Assembly (NCBI GenBank): GCA_900545125.1
Contig: UQXS01000032.1
Span: forward strand, 1-15,551
Reading direction: 5' to 3'
Source of the DNA: an uncultured Ruminococcus sp.
GTDB lineage: Bacteria > Bacillota > Clostridia > Oscillospirales > Ruminococcaceae
DNA: 15,551 nucleotides
Part shown: positions 1 through 6,326 of the stretch, in pieces
Position numbering within the stretch: the first letter of the stretch is position 1
How the letters are laid out: every line of letters begins with the position of its first letter
Notes under the pieces: generated by a model
Told to the model about the DNA's origin: nothing
Database searches by the model: none
Seen by the model: only the letters and a program-made list of their open reading frames with translations
Translations under genes and position numbers: made by a program

Positions 1-277
1 CGACTCTTGTGGGCTTGCCGCACTTGGGGCAGACAAGCTGTACCTTTGAAGCATATACGGGAGCCTCAGTTCTGATGATGCCGCCCTTTTCACCCATTCT
101 TGTGGGCTTTACGTGCTTTGTGATGATGTTGATTCCCTCAACGATCACCTTATCCTCTTTAGGGCTTACCTCAACGATCTTACCTGTTTTTCTGTCGCCC
201 TTGCTTGTGAATTTATCCTCATACTTTCCGGTGAGAAGGATAACAGTGTCACCGGTTTTTACGTGTACCTTACTCAT
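1..277 (-). CDS. rplX: 50S ribosomal protein L24 (partial, 3' end cut by window)
   Basis: L24 is an early assembly protein that binds the 5' end of 23S rRNA. The gene starts with ATG at 277, and 92 codons are visible before the window edge; the family is usually about 100-110 residues, so only a short C-terminus is missing. The N-terminal KOW-type stretch (VKTGDTVILLTGK, residues about 7-19) and the later IVEGINIITKHVKP segment identify it. Near the visible end is CPKCGKPTR, the two-cysteine motif common in Firmicutes L24. Between the GK of the KOW loop and the following KTGK there are about 8 more residues than in the usual GKDKGKTGK pattern (recalled, not aligned). The ribosome binding site GGAGG (290-294) sits 12 nt before ATG, slightly far. 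It lies 18 nt downstream of rplN in the spc part of the operon. Confidence 0.96.
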   Translation of the reverse strand, partial: MSKVHVKTGDTVILLTGKYEDKFTSKGDRKTGKIVEVSPKEDKVIVEGINIITKHVKPTRMGEKGGIIRTEAPVYASKVQLVCPKCGKPTRV

Positions 278-295
278 AATCGAATGACACCTCCA

Positions 296-664
296 TTAAA
301 GAACTTCCGGTGCGAGACTGAGGATCTTTGTGTACTCCTTTTCACGGAGCTCCTTAGCAACCGGTCCGAAGATACGTGTACCCTTTGGGTTCTTATCTTC
401 CTTGATAATTACAGCGGCGTTCTCATCGAAACGGATATAAGTTCCGTCCTCTCTTCTGAGACCCTTAGCTGAACGAACGATAACTGCCTTTACAACATCG
501 CCCTTCTTTACAACGCCTCCGGGTGTTGCTTTCTTAACGGAAGCCACTACAACGTCTCCGATATTTGCATATCTTCTGCGTGTACCACCCAGAACTCTGA
601 TACACATAAGCTCCTTAGCGCCTGTGTTATCAGCGACTTTAAGATAAGTCTGCATCTGTATCAC
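296..664 (-). CDS. rplN: 50S ribosomal protein L14, GTG start
   Basis: L14 binds 23S rRNA and helps form the bridge between the subunits. The 122-residue product is the exact usual length and begins MIQMQTYLKVADNTGAKE, which is typical of the family; the conserved GDVVKAVIVR and NPKGTRIFGPVAREL-like (here PVAKEL) segments follow. The start codon is GTG at 662-664, not ATG: an AGGAGG box at 673-678 lies 8 nt upstream, and the family N-terminus MIQ fits only this start. ATG at residue 4 would remove conserved residues and leave the box 17 nt away. It lies 39 nt after rpsQ and 18 nt before rplX. Confidence 0.98.
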   Translation of the reverse strand: MIQMQTYLKVADNTGAKELMCIRVLGGTRRRYANIGDVVVASVKKATPGGVVKKGDVVKAVIVRSAKGLRREDGTYIRFDENAAVIIKEDKNPKGTRIFGPVAKELREKEYTKILSLAPEVL

Positions 665-703
665 AGCGAGTTCCTCCTTTCAAGCATTAAGCTTATATCA
701 AAA

Positions 704-964
704 TTACTTAGCCTTTTCAATGATATTTGTAACACGCCATCTCTTGTCCTTGGAAAGCGGACGTGTTTCCATAACCTCAACACGGTCACCGATTCTGCAC
801 TCATTGTTCTCATCGTGAGCCTTGAGCTTTACGGTACGCTTGATGATCTTCTTGTAAAGCGGGTGTTTAACGTTATCAACGATAGCAACTACGACGGTCT
901 TATCCATCTTATCGCTTACAACCTTACCTACTCTTGTTTTTCTAAGGTTTCTTTCAGTAGACAT
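704..964 (-). CDS. rpsQ: 30S ribosomal protein S17
   Basis: S17 is a primary 16S rRNA binding protein with an OB fold that helps start assembly of the 30S body. The 86-residue product has the usual length and the expected N-terminus (RNLRKTRVGKVVSDKMDKTVVV, given here in two parts: RNLRKTRVG then KVVSDKMDKTVVV), a central HPLYKKIIKRT segment and the C-terminal ETRPLSKDKRWRV motif. ATG at 962-964 is preceded by GGAGGA (973-978) at 8 nt. The gene sits 19 nt after rpmC and 39 nt before rplN, the normal spc order. Confidence 0.98.
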   Translation of the reverse strand: MSTERNLRKTRVGKVVSDKMDKTVVVAIVDNVKHPLYKKIIKRTVKLKAHDENNECRIGDRVEVMETRPLSKDKRWRVTNIIEKAK

Positions 965-983
965 TAGCTAAATCCTCCCTTTC

Positions 984-1184
984 TTACTGCTGTGCAGCAA
1001 GCTCTGCCTCACGCAGAGTTGTCTTGATGCGTGCAATATCTTTCTTTACAGCTTTAAGACGAGCTGTATTATCAAGCTGATTTATAGCGTGCTGAAAGCG
1101 GAGAGCAAAAAGCTCTTCTTTCAGGCTTACGAGCTTCTCGTTGAGCTCATCAACTGACATTTCTCTGATTTCTGATGCCTTCAT
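984..1184 (-). CDS. rpmC: 50S ribosomal protein L29
   Basis: L29 is a small two-helix protein near the exit of the peptide tunnel, next to L23, where trigger factor and SRP dock. The 66-residue product is full length and starts with the typical MKASEIREMS; LRFQHAINQLDNTARLKAV matches the conserved family core, with IARIKTTLRE as the end of the second helix. Its ATG overlaps the rplP stop by one base (TAATG at 1186-1182). The AGGAGG box (1195-1200) lies inside the rplP 3' end, 10 nt upstream, so translation is probably coupled to rplP. Confidence 0.97.
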   Translation of the reverse strand: MKASEIREMSVDELNEKLVSLKEELFALRFQHAINQLDNTARLKAVKKDIARIKTTLREAELAAQQ

Positions 1185-1609
1185 TACTGCTCAACCTCCT
1201 GCTCTGCCTTTTTTACGAACTTACACTTGATAGGAAGCTTGTGCATAGCAAGACGCATAGCTTCTCTTGCGGTTTCCTCAGCAACTCCCTTGATTTCAAA
1301 GAGAACTCTGCCGGGCTTAACGACTGCTACCCAGTATTCCGGTGAGCCCTTACCTGAACCCATTCGTGTTTCAGCCGGCTTTTCTGTGATAGGCTTGTCG
1401 GGGAAGATCTTGATCCATACCTGACCGCCTCTCTTGATGTAACGTGTCATAGCGATACGGGCAGACTCGATCTGGTTGGAAGTGATCCATGCCGGTTCAA
1501 GAGCCTGGAGACCGTAATCTCCGTAAGTTACCTTGTTTCCTCTGTATGCCTTGCCCTTCAGACGTCCTCTGTGGACTCTGCGGTACTTAACTCTTTTTGG
1601 AAGCAGCAT
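1184..1609 (-). CDS. rplP: 50S ribosomal protein L16
   Basis: L16 binds near the A-site tRNA elbow and organises the central 23S rRNA. The 141-residue product begins MLLPKRVKYRRVHRG and holds the conserved PAETRMGSGKG loop (residues 78-88), where the Arg of the family (here R82) contacts the peptidyl transferase area. The C-terminal KLPIKCKFVKK is typical. It shares one base with rpsC upstream (TAATG) and one with rpmC downstream, and its AGGAGG box (1619-1624) is 9 nt before ATG inside the rpsC 3' end. That arrangement supports coupled translation of rpsC, rplP and rpmC. Confidence 0.98.
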   Translation of the reverse strand: MLLPKRVKYRRVHRGRLKGKAYRGNKVTYGDYGLQALEPAWITSNQIESARIAMTRYIKRGGQVWIKIFPDKPITEKPAETRMGSGKGSPEYWVAVVKPGRVLFEIKGVAEETAREAMRLAMHKLPIKCKFVKKAEQEVEQ

Positions 1610-2403
1610 TACTGGTTACCTCCTTCTCTTTTAGCGTCACGGTTGAAGTTTCTTCCGCCGCGTCTGTTTCCGCCGCGCTTGTCGTCACGTCTGTCGTCAC
1701 GGCGTCTGCGGTCGTTAGATCTGTCGTTCTTCTTCTCGAACTTTTCTCTCTGAGCTGCTGCCTTAGCTGCATCGCCCTTAAGAACTTCGCCCTTGTAGAT
1801 CCAGACTTTTACGCCAAGCTTTCCGTAAGTTGTATCTGCCTCAGCAAAACCGTAGTCGATATCTGCACGGATTGTCTGAAGCGGAATTGTTCCTTCGTGA
1901 TAGCTTTCGCTTCTTGCGATTTCAGCGCCGGCAAGTCTGCCTGAAACCTTAACCTTGATTCCCTTTGCGCCAAGACGCATTGTTCTGCCGATAGACTGCT
2001 TCATAGCTCTTCTGAAAGATACTCTGTTCTCAAGGTCGAGAGCGATCTTTTCAGCAACGAGCTGTGAATCCATATCAGGCTGCTTAACTTCGAGGATGTT
2101 GATGAAAACCTGTTTCTTCATCATAGCCTCAAGCTTTGTTCTGAGTTTTTCAATTTCTGCGCCGCCTCTGCCGATTACAATACCGGGCTTAGCGCAGTGG
2201 ATGTGAATTCTAACCTTATCGGCGAAACGCTCGATTTCGATTCTCGGAACACCTGCTGCATACAAGCTCTTCTTAATGAAGTTACGAACATTGTAGTCCT
2301 CAACAAGAGTGTCGCCGAAATCTGCCTTGTTGGCATACCAGCGTGAATCCCAATCCTTTATAACGCCGACACGAAGACCGTGCGGATTAACTTTCTGGCC
2401 CAT
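1609..2403 (-). CDS. rpsC: 30S ribosomal protein S3 with long charged C-terminal tail
   Basis: S3 sits at the mRNA entry channel of the 30S head and contributes to helicase activity and decoding. The 264-residue product begins MGQKVNPHGLRVGVIKDWDS and has a KH domain with GIVIGRGG (residues 74-81) followed by the conserved C-terminal domain (SGRLAGAEIARSE, about 154-166; TTYGKLGVKVWIYKGE, about 191-206). The family usually ends soon after, at about 215-235 residues. Here a tail of about 57 residues follows, rich in R, D, G and N, with RRRRDDRRDDKRGG and RRGGRNF stretches, encoded by 1612-1780. No frameshift is visible and the next gene overlaps it normally, so the tail is genuine coding sequence. 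RNA contact by the tail is inference. Confidence 0.98.
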   Translation of the reverse strand: MGQKVNPHGLRVGVIKDWDSRWYANKADFGDTLVEDYNVRNFIKKSLYAAGVPRIEIERFADKVRIHIHCAKPGIVIGRGGAEIEKLRTKLEAMMKKQVFINILEVKQPDMDSQLVAEKIALDLENRVSFRRAMKQSIGRTMRLGAKGIKVKVSGRLAGAEIARSESYHEGTIPLQTIRADIDYGFAEADTTYGKLGVKVWIYKGEVLKGDAAKAAAQREKFEKKNDRSNDRRRRDDRRDDKRGGNRRGGRNFNRDAKREGGNQ

Positions 2404-2422
2404 TATTCAAACCTCCTTGGGA

Positions 2423-2758
2423 TTATTCTTTTTCTTTAAGAACAACTGTGATGTGTGATGTTCTCTTTAAAATTCTATATGCTCTGCCCTGTGCTCTTGG
2501 CATGATTCTCTTCATGATAGGACCGGGTGTTACGAAGCATTCTGCAACGTAAAGGTCGTCTCTATTCATGCTGAAATTATTTTCAGCGTTTGCCATAGCG
2601 GACTTTACAAGCTTTGCAACGATAGGACTTGCAGCCTTCGGAGTAAGATCTAAAGTAGCCAAAGCGATGTCAACAGGCTTGTTCCTGATAAGATCGAGAA
2701 CAATCTGCACCTTTCTGGGTGATATACGAGCATTTCTTAAATAAGCTCTTGCTTCCAT
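2423..2758 (-). CDS. rplV: 50S ribosomal protein L22
   Basis: L22 lines the nascent peptide tunnel through a long beta hairpin and touches all 23S rRNA domains. The 111-residue product has the conserved start MEARAYLRNARISPRKVQIV and the hairpin region GPIMKRIMPRAQGRAYRI (residues 79-96), where macrolide-resistance changes map in other species. ATG at 2756-2758 follows AGGAGG (2768-2773) at 9 nt. The gene lies 20 nt after rpsS and 19 nt before rpsC. Confidence 0.98.
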   Translation of the reverse strand: MEARAYLRNARISPRKVQIVLDLIRNKPVDIALATLDLTPKAASPIVAKLVKSAMANAENNFSMNRDDLYVAECFVTPGPIMKRIMPRAQGRAYRILKRTSHITVVLKEKE

Positions 2759-2778
2759 CTCTGAACTCCTCCTTCCGC

Positions 2779-3063
2779 TTATTTCTTACCGTTGTTTGAT
2801 GTTTTTGAACCTGCGTGGCCCTTATAAGTTCTTGTAGGTGCAAACTCACCGAGCTTGTGTCCTACCATATCTTCTGTAACATAAACCGGAACGTGCTTGC
2901 GTCCGTCATGAACAGCAAATGTGTGACCTACGAAATCAGGGAAAATTGTTGAAGAACGGCTCCATGTCTTGAGAACCTTCTTTTCTCCTGCCTCGTTCAT
3001 AGCCACAACTCTTTTAAGAAGAACCTCCTGGACATAAGGTCCCTTTTTAATGCTTCTACTCAT
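2779..3063 (-). CDS. rpsS: 30S ribosomal protein S19
   Basis: S19 is in the 30S head near the A and P site tRNAs, and pairs with S13. The 94-residue product has the family core: MSRSIKKGPYV at the start, TWSRSSTIFPDFVGHTFAVHDGRKHVPVYV (residues about 33-62) in the middle and GHKLGEFAPTRTYKGH near the end. The basic C-terminal end (KTSNNGKK) is typical. It has an AGGAGG-type site just upstream and lies 21 nt after rplB and 20 nt before rplV. Confidence 0.98.
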   Translation of the reverse strand: MSRSIKKGPYVQEVLLKRVVAMNEAGEKKVLKTWSRSSTIFPDFVGHTFAVHDGRKHVPVYVTEDMVGHKLGEFAPTRTYKGHAGSKTSNNGKK

Positions 3064-3084
3064 TAATAAGTTCCTCCTTTCAGA

Positions 3085-3918
3085 TTACTTGCCGTTGCGG
3101 CGCTTTACGATAAACTTATCGGTTCTGTTATGTGTCTTACGTGTCTTATAGCCGAGAGCCGGTTTGCCCCAAGGGGTAACAGGTCCGGGACGTCCGACAG
3201 GTGACTTACCTTCACCACCGCCGTGGGGGTGATCGCAGGGGTTCATTACAGAACCGCGAACTGTAGGTCTCCAGCCCATATTGCGGACTCTTCCTGCTTT
3301 ACCGTAATTAACATTTTCATGGTCGATATTTGAAACCTGACCAATTGCAGCCTTGCATCCGATCGGAACTTTTCTCATTTCGCCGGAAGGAAGTCTTACG
3401 AGTGCGTAAGCGCCTTCTTTACCCATGAGCTGTGCCTGATTTCCTGCGCTTCTTACGAGCTGAGCGCCCTTTCCGGGATAAAGCTCGATAGCATGGATAA
3501 ATGTACCAACGGGAATATCTTCAAGTCTGAGAGCATTGCCGGGCTTGATATCAGCCTCGGGGCCTGACTCTACCTTATCGCCTACTTTAAGTCCGTTAGG
3601 AGCGAGGATATATCTCTTCTCTCCGTCCTCGTACTGTACGAGAGCGATAAATGCACTTCTGTTAGGATCATATTCAAGTGTAAGAACAGTAGCGATCATG
3701 TTATCCTTATCACGCTTGAAGTCGATAACACGGTACTTTCTTCTGTTTCCGCCGCCTCTGTGGCGAACTGTAATTCTGCCGTAGCTGTTTCTTCCCGACT
3801 TCTTCTTCATTGGTTCGAGAAGGCTCTTCTCCGGCTCAACCTTGGACAGAACCGAGTAGTCAGTTACAGTCATCTGACGTCTCGAAGGTGTCGTAGGCTT
3901 GTAGCTTTTAATAGCCAT
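3085..3918 (-). CDS. rplB: 50S ribosomal protein L2
   Basis: L2 is a primary 23S rRNA binder needed for subunit joining and peptidyl transferase activity. The 277-residue product has the usual length. RNA-binding residues are in the OB/SH3 core (for example RGGGNRRKYRVIDFKRD, 54-70), and the C-terminal active-site-proximal motif HPHGGGEG starts at H230, equivalent to the functionally important His of the family. The C-terminal KTRKTHNRTDKFIVKRR is typical. The start ATG (3916-3918) follows AAGGAG (3927-3932) at 8 nt, a weaker site than its neighbours. The gap to rplW upstream is 67 nt, the widest in this part of the operon apart from rpsJ-rplC. Confidence 0.98.
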   Translation of the reverse strand: MAIKSYKPTTPSRRQMTVTDYSVLSKVEPEKSLLEPMKKKSGRNSYGRITVRHRGGGNRRKYRVIDFKRDKDNMIATVLTLEYDPNRSAFIALVQYEDGEKRYILAPNGLKVGDKVESGPEADIKPGNALRLEDIPVGTFIHAIELYPGKGAQLVRSAGNQAQLMGKEGAYALVRLPSGEMRKVPIGCKAAIGQVSNIDHENVNYGKAGRVRNMGWRPTVRGSVMNPCDHPHGGGEGKSPVGRPGPVTPWGKPALGYKTRKTHNRTDKFIVKRRNGK

Positions 3919-3947
3919 TTATTTCACTCCTTAAATGCGTTTTTTGC

Positions 3948-3962
3948 GGGAGCATTACTCCC
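3948..3962 (-). other. Small hairpin between rplW and rplB
   Basis: In the 67-nt gap between rplW and rplB the sequence GGGAG-CATTA-CTCCC forms a perfect 5-bp stem with a 5-nt loop, extendable by a G.U pair. No T tract follows on the minus strand, so it is not an intrinsic terminator. A processing or stability role is possible but unproven. Confidence 0.4.
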
Positions 3963-3985
3963 ATACTTTCCGATTGTTCAGGCGA

Positions 3986-4279
3986 TTATACCATGCCCTC
4001 GAAGAATTCGATTGCCTTGGAATCTTCTGTAAGAGTTACGATTGCCTTTTTCCAATCGGCTGTCTTGCCAACATATCTTCCGACTCTCTTTTCCTTGCCG
4101 TTGCAGTTAAGTGTATTTACCTTAGCTACCTTTACGTCAAAGAGGGCTTCAACAGCCTTTTTGATCTCGGATTTGTTGGAATCTACAGCAACCTTAAAGG
4201 TGTACTTTCCGTTCTGTAATTCGTCCATTGACTTTTCAGTGATAACGGGCTTCAGAATAATATCCTGCGGTGCTTTCAT
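3986..4279 (-). CDS. rplW: 50S ribosomal protein L23
   Basis: L23 sits at the tunnel exit and is the docking site for trigger factor and SRP. The 97-residue product shows the family pattern: IILKPVITEKSMDEL (residues 7-21), YTFKVAVDSNKSEIKKAVEALFDVKV (split as YTFKVAVDSNK and SEIKKAVEALFDVKV, about 26-51), VNTLNCNGKEKRVGR and a C-terminal KKAIVTLTEDSKAIEFFEG. The ATG shares one base with the rplD stop (TAATG at 4281-4277), so its translation is probably coupled to rplD. Confidence 0.98.
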   Translation of the reverse strand: MKAPQDIILKPVITEKSMDELQNGKYTFKVAVDSNKSEIKKAVEALFDVKVAKVNTLNCNGKEKRVGRYVGKTADWKKAIVTLTEDSKAIEFFEGMV

Positions 4280-4902
4280 TATGCGTACACCTCCTCGATC
4301 TTTCCTACAGCATTCTTAACAACGATGAACTTGTCATAGTTAAGAATGTCGTAAACATTAAGAGTGTTTACAGCGGCTGTTTTAACGCCGGGAATGTTTG
4401 CTGCACTCTTGATAACTTTTGAATCAGCCTCTGCTGTAACGATGAGAGCCTTACCTTCAACGCCGAGAGCCTTGAGCATCTCAACAATAGTCTTTGTCTT
4501 GTAGTCCTCCAGTGTAAGAGCATCAAGAACGATCATATTGTTGTCGATAACCTTTGTGGAAAGAGCAGACTTCATTGCAAGTCTTCTTACCTTTTTATTA
4601 AGCGAATAGCTGTAATCTCTGGGCTTTGGTCCGAGAGCGATTCCGCCGTGAACCCACTGAGGAGCACGTGTTGAACCCTGTCTTGCATGACCTGTTCCCT
4701 TCTGTCTCCAGGGCTTTCTGCCGCCGCCGCTTACTTCTGTTCTTGTAAGTGTAGACTGTGTACCCTGTCTCTGATTAGCAAGATAATTTACAACCATTGC
4801 GTGCATTACTGCCTCGTTGGGAGTAACTCCGAATACAGCGTCTGAAAGCTCTGTTTCGGAAACCTGATTACCAGCCATATCGAATACTGAAATTGTAGAC
4901 AT
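4279..4902 (-). CDS. rplD: 50S ribosomal protein L4
   Basis: L4 binds 23S rRNA domain I and its extended loop reaches the constriction of the peptide tunnel. The 207-residue product is full length. The loop spans about residues 59-91 and contains GGGRKPWRQKGTGHARQGS and RAPQWVHGG, the typical tunnel-loop sequence. In E. coli L4 is also the autogenous repressor of the S10 operon, acting on the leader; whether it does so here is unknown. The start ATG (4900-4902) follows AGGAGG (4911-4916) at 8 nt, and the gene lies 17 nt after rplC. Confidence 0.98.
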   Translation of the reverse strand: MSTISVFDMAGNQVSETELSDAVFGVTPNEAVMHAMVVNYLANQRQGTQSTLTRTEVSGGGRKPWRQKGTGHARQGSTRAPQWVHGGIALGPKPRDYSYSLNKKVRRLAMKSALSTKVIDNNMIVLDALTLEDYKTKTIVEMLKALGVEGKALIVTAEADSKVIKSAANIPGVKTAAVNTLNVYDILNYDKFIVVKNAVGKIEEVYA

Positions 4903-4919
4903 ATACGTTTCCTCCTTCC

Positions 4920-5552
4920 TTAAGCCTTAACGCTGTCAACGATATATACAATGCCGCCCTTAGGTCCGGGAACAGCGCCCTTGATAGCAATGAGATTGTT
5001 TTCTGCGTCTATTTTAACTACTTCGAGGTTCTGAACTGTAACCTGTTCTGCGCCCATGTGTCCAGCCATGCCCTTGCCCTTGTAAATTCTTGAAGGTGAG
5101 GAGCACGCACCCATTGATCCAGCCTGTCTGTGAACAGGACCTGTACCGTGAGTATCTCTGAGACTGTGCTGGTTGTGACGCTTGATTGCGCCCTGGAAGC
5201 CCTTACCTTTGCTTGTGCCGATAACGTCGATTGCATCGCCTGCTGCAAATGTGTCAGCCTTTACCAGATCGCCTACGTTAAGTGAATCGCAGTCATCAAG
5301 TCTGAATTCCTTGAGTTCTGCCTTATATCCAACGTCTGCCTTGTCGAAATGACCTTTCATAGGCTTGTTCATTCTCTGAACCTTTACGTCGCCGAAGCCG
5401 AGCTGAAGAGCTGCATAGCCGTCGTTCTCAACAGTTTTCTTCTGTACAACAACGCACGGACCGGCTTCAACTACTGTTACAGGAACAACTTTTCCTGCTT
5501 CATCGAAGATCTGTGTCATACCGATCTTCTTGCCGATAATACCTTTCTGCAT
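4920..5552 (-). CDS. rplC: 50S ribosomal protein L3
   Basis: L3 is one of the first proteins to bind 23S rRNA and its central loop reaches towards the peptidyl transferase centre. The 210-residue product begins MQKGIIGKKIGMTQIFDEAG. The central extension contains GTSKGKGFQGAIKRH (residues 112-126) and HRQAGSMGACSSPSRIYKGK (141-160), the conserved loop; the Gln of GFQG (Q120) is the region methylated in some bacteria. The start is ATG at 5550-5552 with AGGAGG (5561-5566) at 8 nt. It is separated from rpsJ by a 108-nt gap holding a cluster of hairpins. Confidence 0.98.
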   Translation of the reverse strand: MQKGIIGKKIGMTQIFDEAGKVVPVTVVEAGPCVVVQKKTVENDGYAALQLGFGDVKVQRMNKPMKGHFDKADVGYKAELKEFRLDDCDSLNVGDLVKADTFAAGDAIDVIGTSKGKGFQGAIKRHNQHSLRDTHGTGPVHRQAGSMGACSSPSRIYKGKGMAGHMGAEQVTVQNLEVVKIDAENNLIAIKGAVPGPKGGIVYIVDSVKA

Positions 5553-5580
5553 ATCGTTTTCCTCCTGAATTAGGTTATTG

Positions 5581-5640
5581 GTTGATGTTAAGCATCAACT
5601 TGACCGGCGGATTACCGCCATTCCGCATCCCACTGCGGTA
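5581..5640 (-). promoter_or_regulatory. Cluster of hairpins between rpsJ and rplC
   Basis: The 108-nt gap between rpsJ and rplC (5553-5660) holds three adjacent perfect inverted repeats. They are GTTGATG/CATCAAC (5581-5587 with 5593-5599, 5-nt loop), GGCGG/CCGCC (5606-5610 with 5615-5619, 4-nt loop) and CCGCA/TGCGG (5623-5627 with 5634-5638, 6-nt loop). TACCGC (5613-5618) can instead pair with GCGGTA (5635-5640), which would break the second and third hairpins. The first hairpin is 14 nt upstream of the rplC ribosome binding site. No T tract follows, so termination is unlikely. A role in translation of rplC or mRNA processing is inference. Confidence 0.5.
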
Positions 5641-5660
5641 TGCCTGCGCAAAAGGGTTAA

Positions 5661-5975
5661 TTACTTAACCTCCATAACAACGTCTACGCCTGCGGGGATC
5701 TCAAGCTTTTCAAGAGCTGCTGTAGTTTTGTCTGTAGGACGGATAACGTCTACCAGTCTCTTGTGAGTTCTCATCTCGAACTGCTCACGGCTGTCCTTGT
5801 ACTTGTGAACTGCACGGAGAATTGTAACAACTTCCTTGTCAGTAGGGAGCGGAATAGGTCCTGAAACTCTCGAACCGCTTCTCTTAGCTGCCTCAACGAT
5901 CTTAGCTGCTGCAATATCAACAGTAGCATGATCGTAACCCTTGATCTTGAATCTGATTTTTTCGTTGACTGCCAT
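5661..5975 (-). CDS. rpsJ: 30S ribosomal protein S10 (NusE)
   Basis: S10 is part of the 30S head and, as NusE, a transcription antitermination factor that pairs with NusB. The 104-residue product begins MAVNEKIRFKIKGYDHATVD and holds the long loop region with SGPIPLPTDKEVVTILRAVH (about 38-57) and EQFEMRTHKRLVD (about 64-76), all standard. The start is ATG at 5973-5975: AGGAGG at 5984-5989 lies 8 nt upstream. The open frame extends 23 codons further upstream to an ATG at 6044, but that part runs through the leader and the binding site and is not family-like, so it is excluded. It is the first gene of the S10 operon. Confidence 0.98.
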   Translation of the reverse strand: MAVNEKIRFKIKGYDHATVDIAAAKIVEAAKRSGSRVSGPIPLPTDKEVVTILRAVHKYKDSREQFEMRTHKRLVDVIRPTDKTTAALEKLEIPAGVDVVMEVK

Positions 5976-6291
5976 TATTTTCGCCTCCTTAGGATTTATT
6001 ATGGGGACGCAGATCTGGGACTCACACGTTCCCGTGTGTTTCATGCCATATCTGATAAAAAAACCCGAAAAACTTCAATGTTTTCCAGGTGACAAAGCAT
6101 ATGAGCACAAAAAGAGCATAGTTCTGCACACACGCAAGCTGTGCAGACCAAATACCACAAACTGTGTTCACTATCCCAATCGCCCGGTTTAAAATCGGAC
6201 ATACTCCACAGAAATTACCTGCCATACCGGCAGCAACCTTCTGCTTCCACGCATATCTTCTGCAGTCAGTACGCTTTCAGCGCACTCAACA
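5976..6291 (-). promoter_or_regulatory. Structured 5' untranslated leader of the S10 operon
   Basis: About 315 nt lie between the predicted transcription start (near 6291) and the rpsJ ATG, far more than translation needs. In transcript order the visible stems are: GTGCGCT/AGCGTAC (6285-6269, one G.U, 3-nt loop), CTGCC/GGCAG (6233-6219), TCTGCACA/TGTGCAGA (6147-6123, 8 bp, 9-nt loop), a terminator (6089-6057) and CACACG/CGTGTG closed by a GGAA tetraloop (6038-6023). Autogenous leaders before rpsJ are well established in E. coli (L4 as repressor), and r-protein leaders are common in Firmicutes. I cannot match this one to a named RNA family. The ligand is unknown; L4 or another operon product is inference. 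No convincing protein gene is seen here. Confidence 0.65.
6057..6089 (-). terminator. Intrinsic terminator inside the rpsJ leader (candidate attenuator)
   Basis: On the minus strand CCTGGAAAAC pairs with GTTTTTCGGG (6089-6080 with 6073-6064): 10 bp including two G.U pairs, around a 6-nt loop (ATTGAA), followed at once by seven T (6063-6057). This is the standard form of a rho-independent terminator. It lies downstream of the leader promoter and 81 nt before the rpsJ ATG, so it can act as an attenuator of the ribosomal operon. It would also stop readthrough from the upstream transport genes, which have no other clear terminator. Confidence 0.7.
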
Positions 6292-6297
6292 GTTGTA

Positions 6298-6326
6298 ATT
6301 ATATCATACTTTGATACAAATTGCAA
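6298..6326 (-). promoter_or_regulatory. Sigma-A type promoter of the S10 operon
   Basis: On the minus strand TTGCAA (6326-6321, 4 of 6 to the -35 consensus) is followed after exactly 17 nt by TATAAT (6303-6298, perfect -10). The bases before the -10 read TGA, giving an extended -10 (TGnTATAAT). Transcription would start near 6291. This fits strong expression of ribosomal genes and is the only promoter of this quality seen in the intergenic sequence. The remaining part of the gap (6327-6401) is A/T-rich with a weak ATAAAT/ATTTAT repeat and no clear terminator. Confidence 0.8.

Noticed and set aside
1660..1750. Repetitive DNA in the rpsC 3' end as a separate repeat element
   Set aside because: It is explained by codons for the R/D/G-rich S3 tail and stays in frame with the next gene overlapping normally.
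5976..6044. N-terminal extension of rpsJ to an upstream ATG (23 extra residues)
   Set aside because: The extra residues do not resemble S10, and the AGGAGG box at 5984-5989 is 8 nt before the ATG at 5975, so the shorter form is correct.
6022..6225. Hydrophobic 67-residue open frame in the rpsJ leader
   Set aside because: It runs through the leader hairpins and the intrinsic terminator, its nearest AGAAGG is 11 nt away, and it resembles no family I know. A short regulatory leader peptide is not excluded but not supported.
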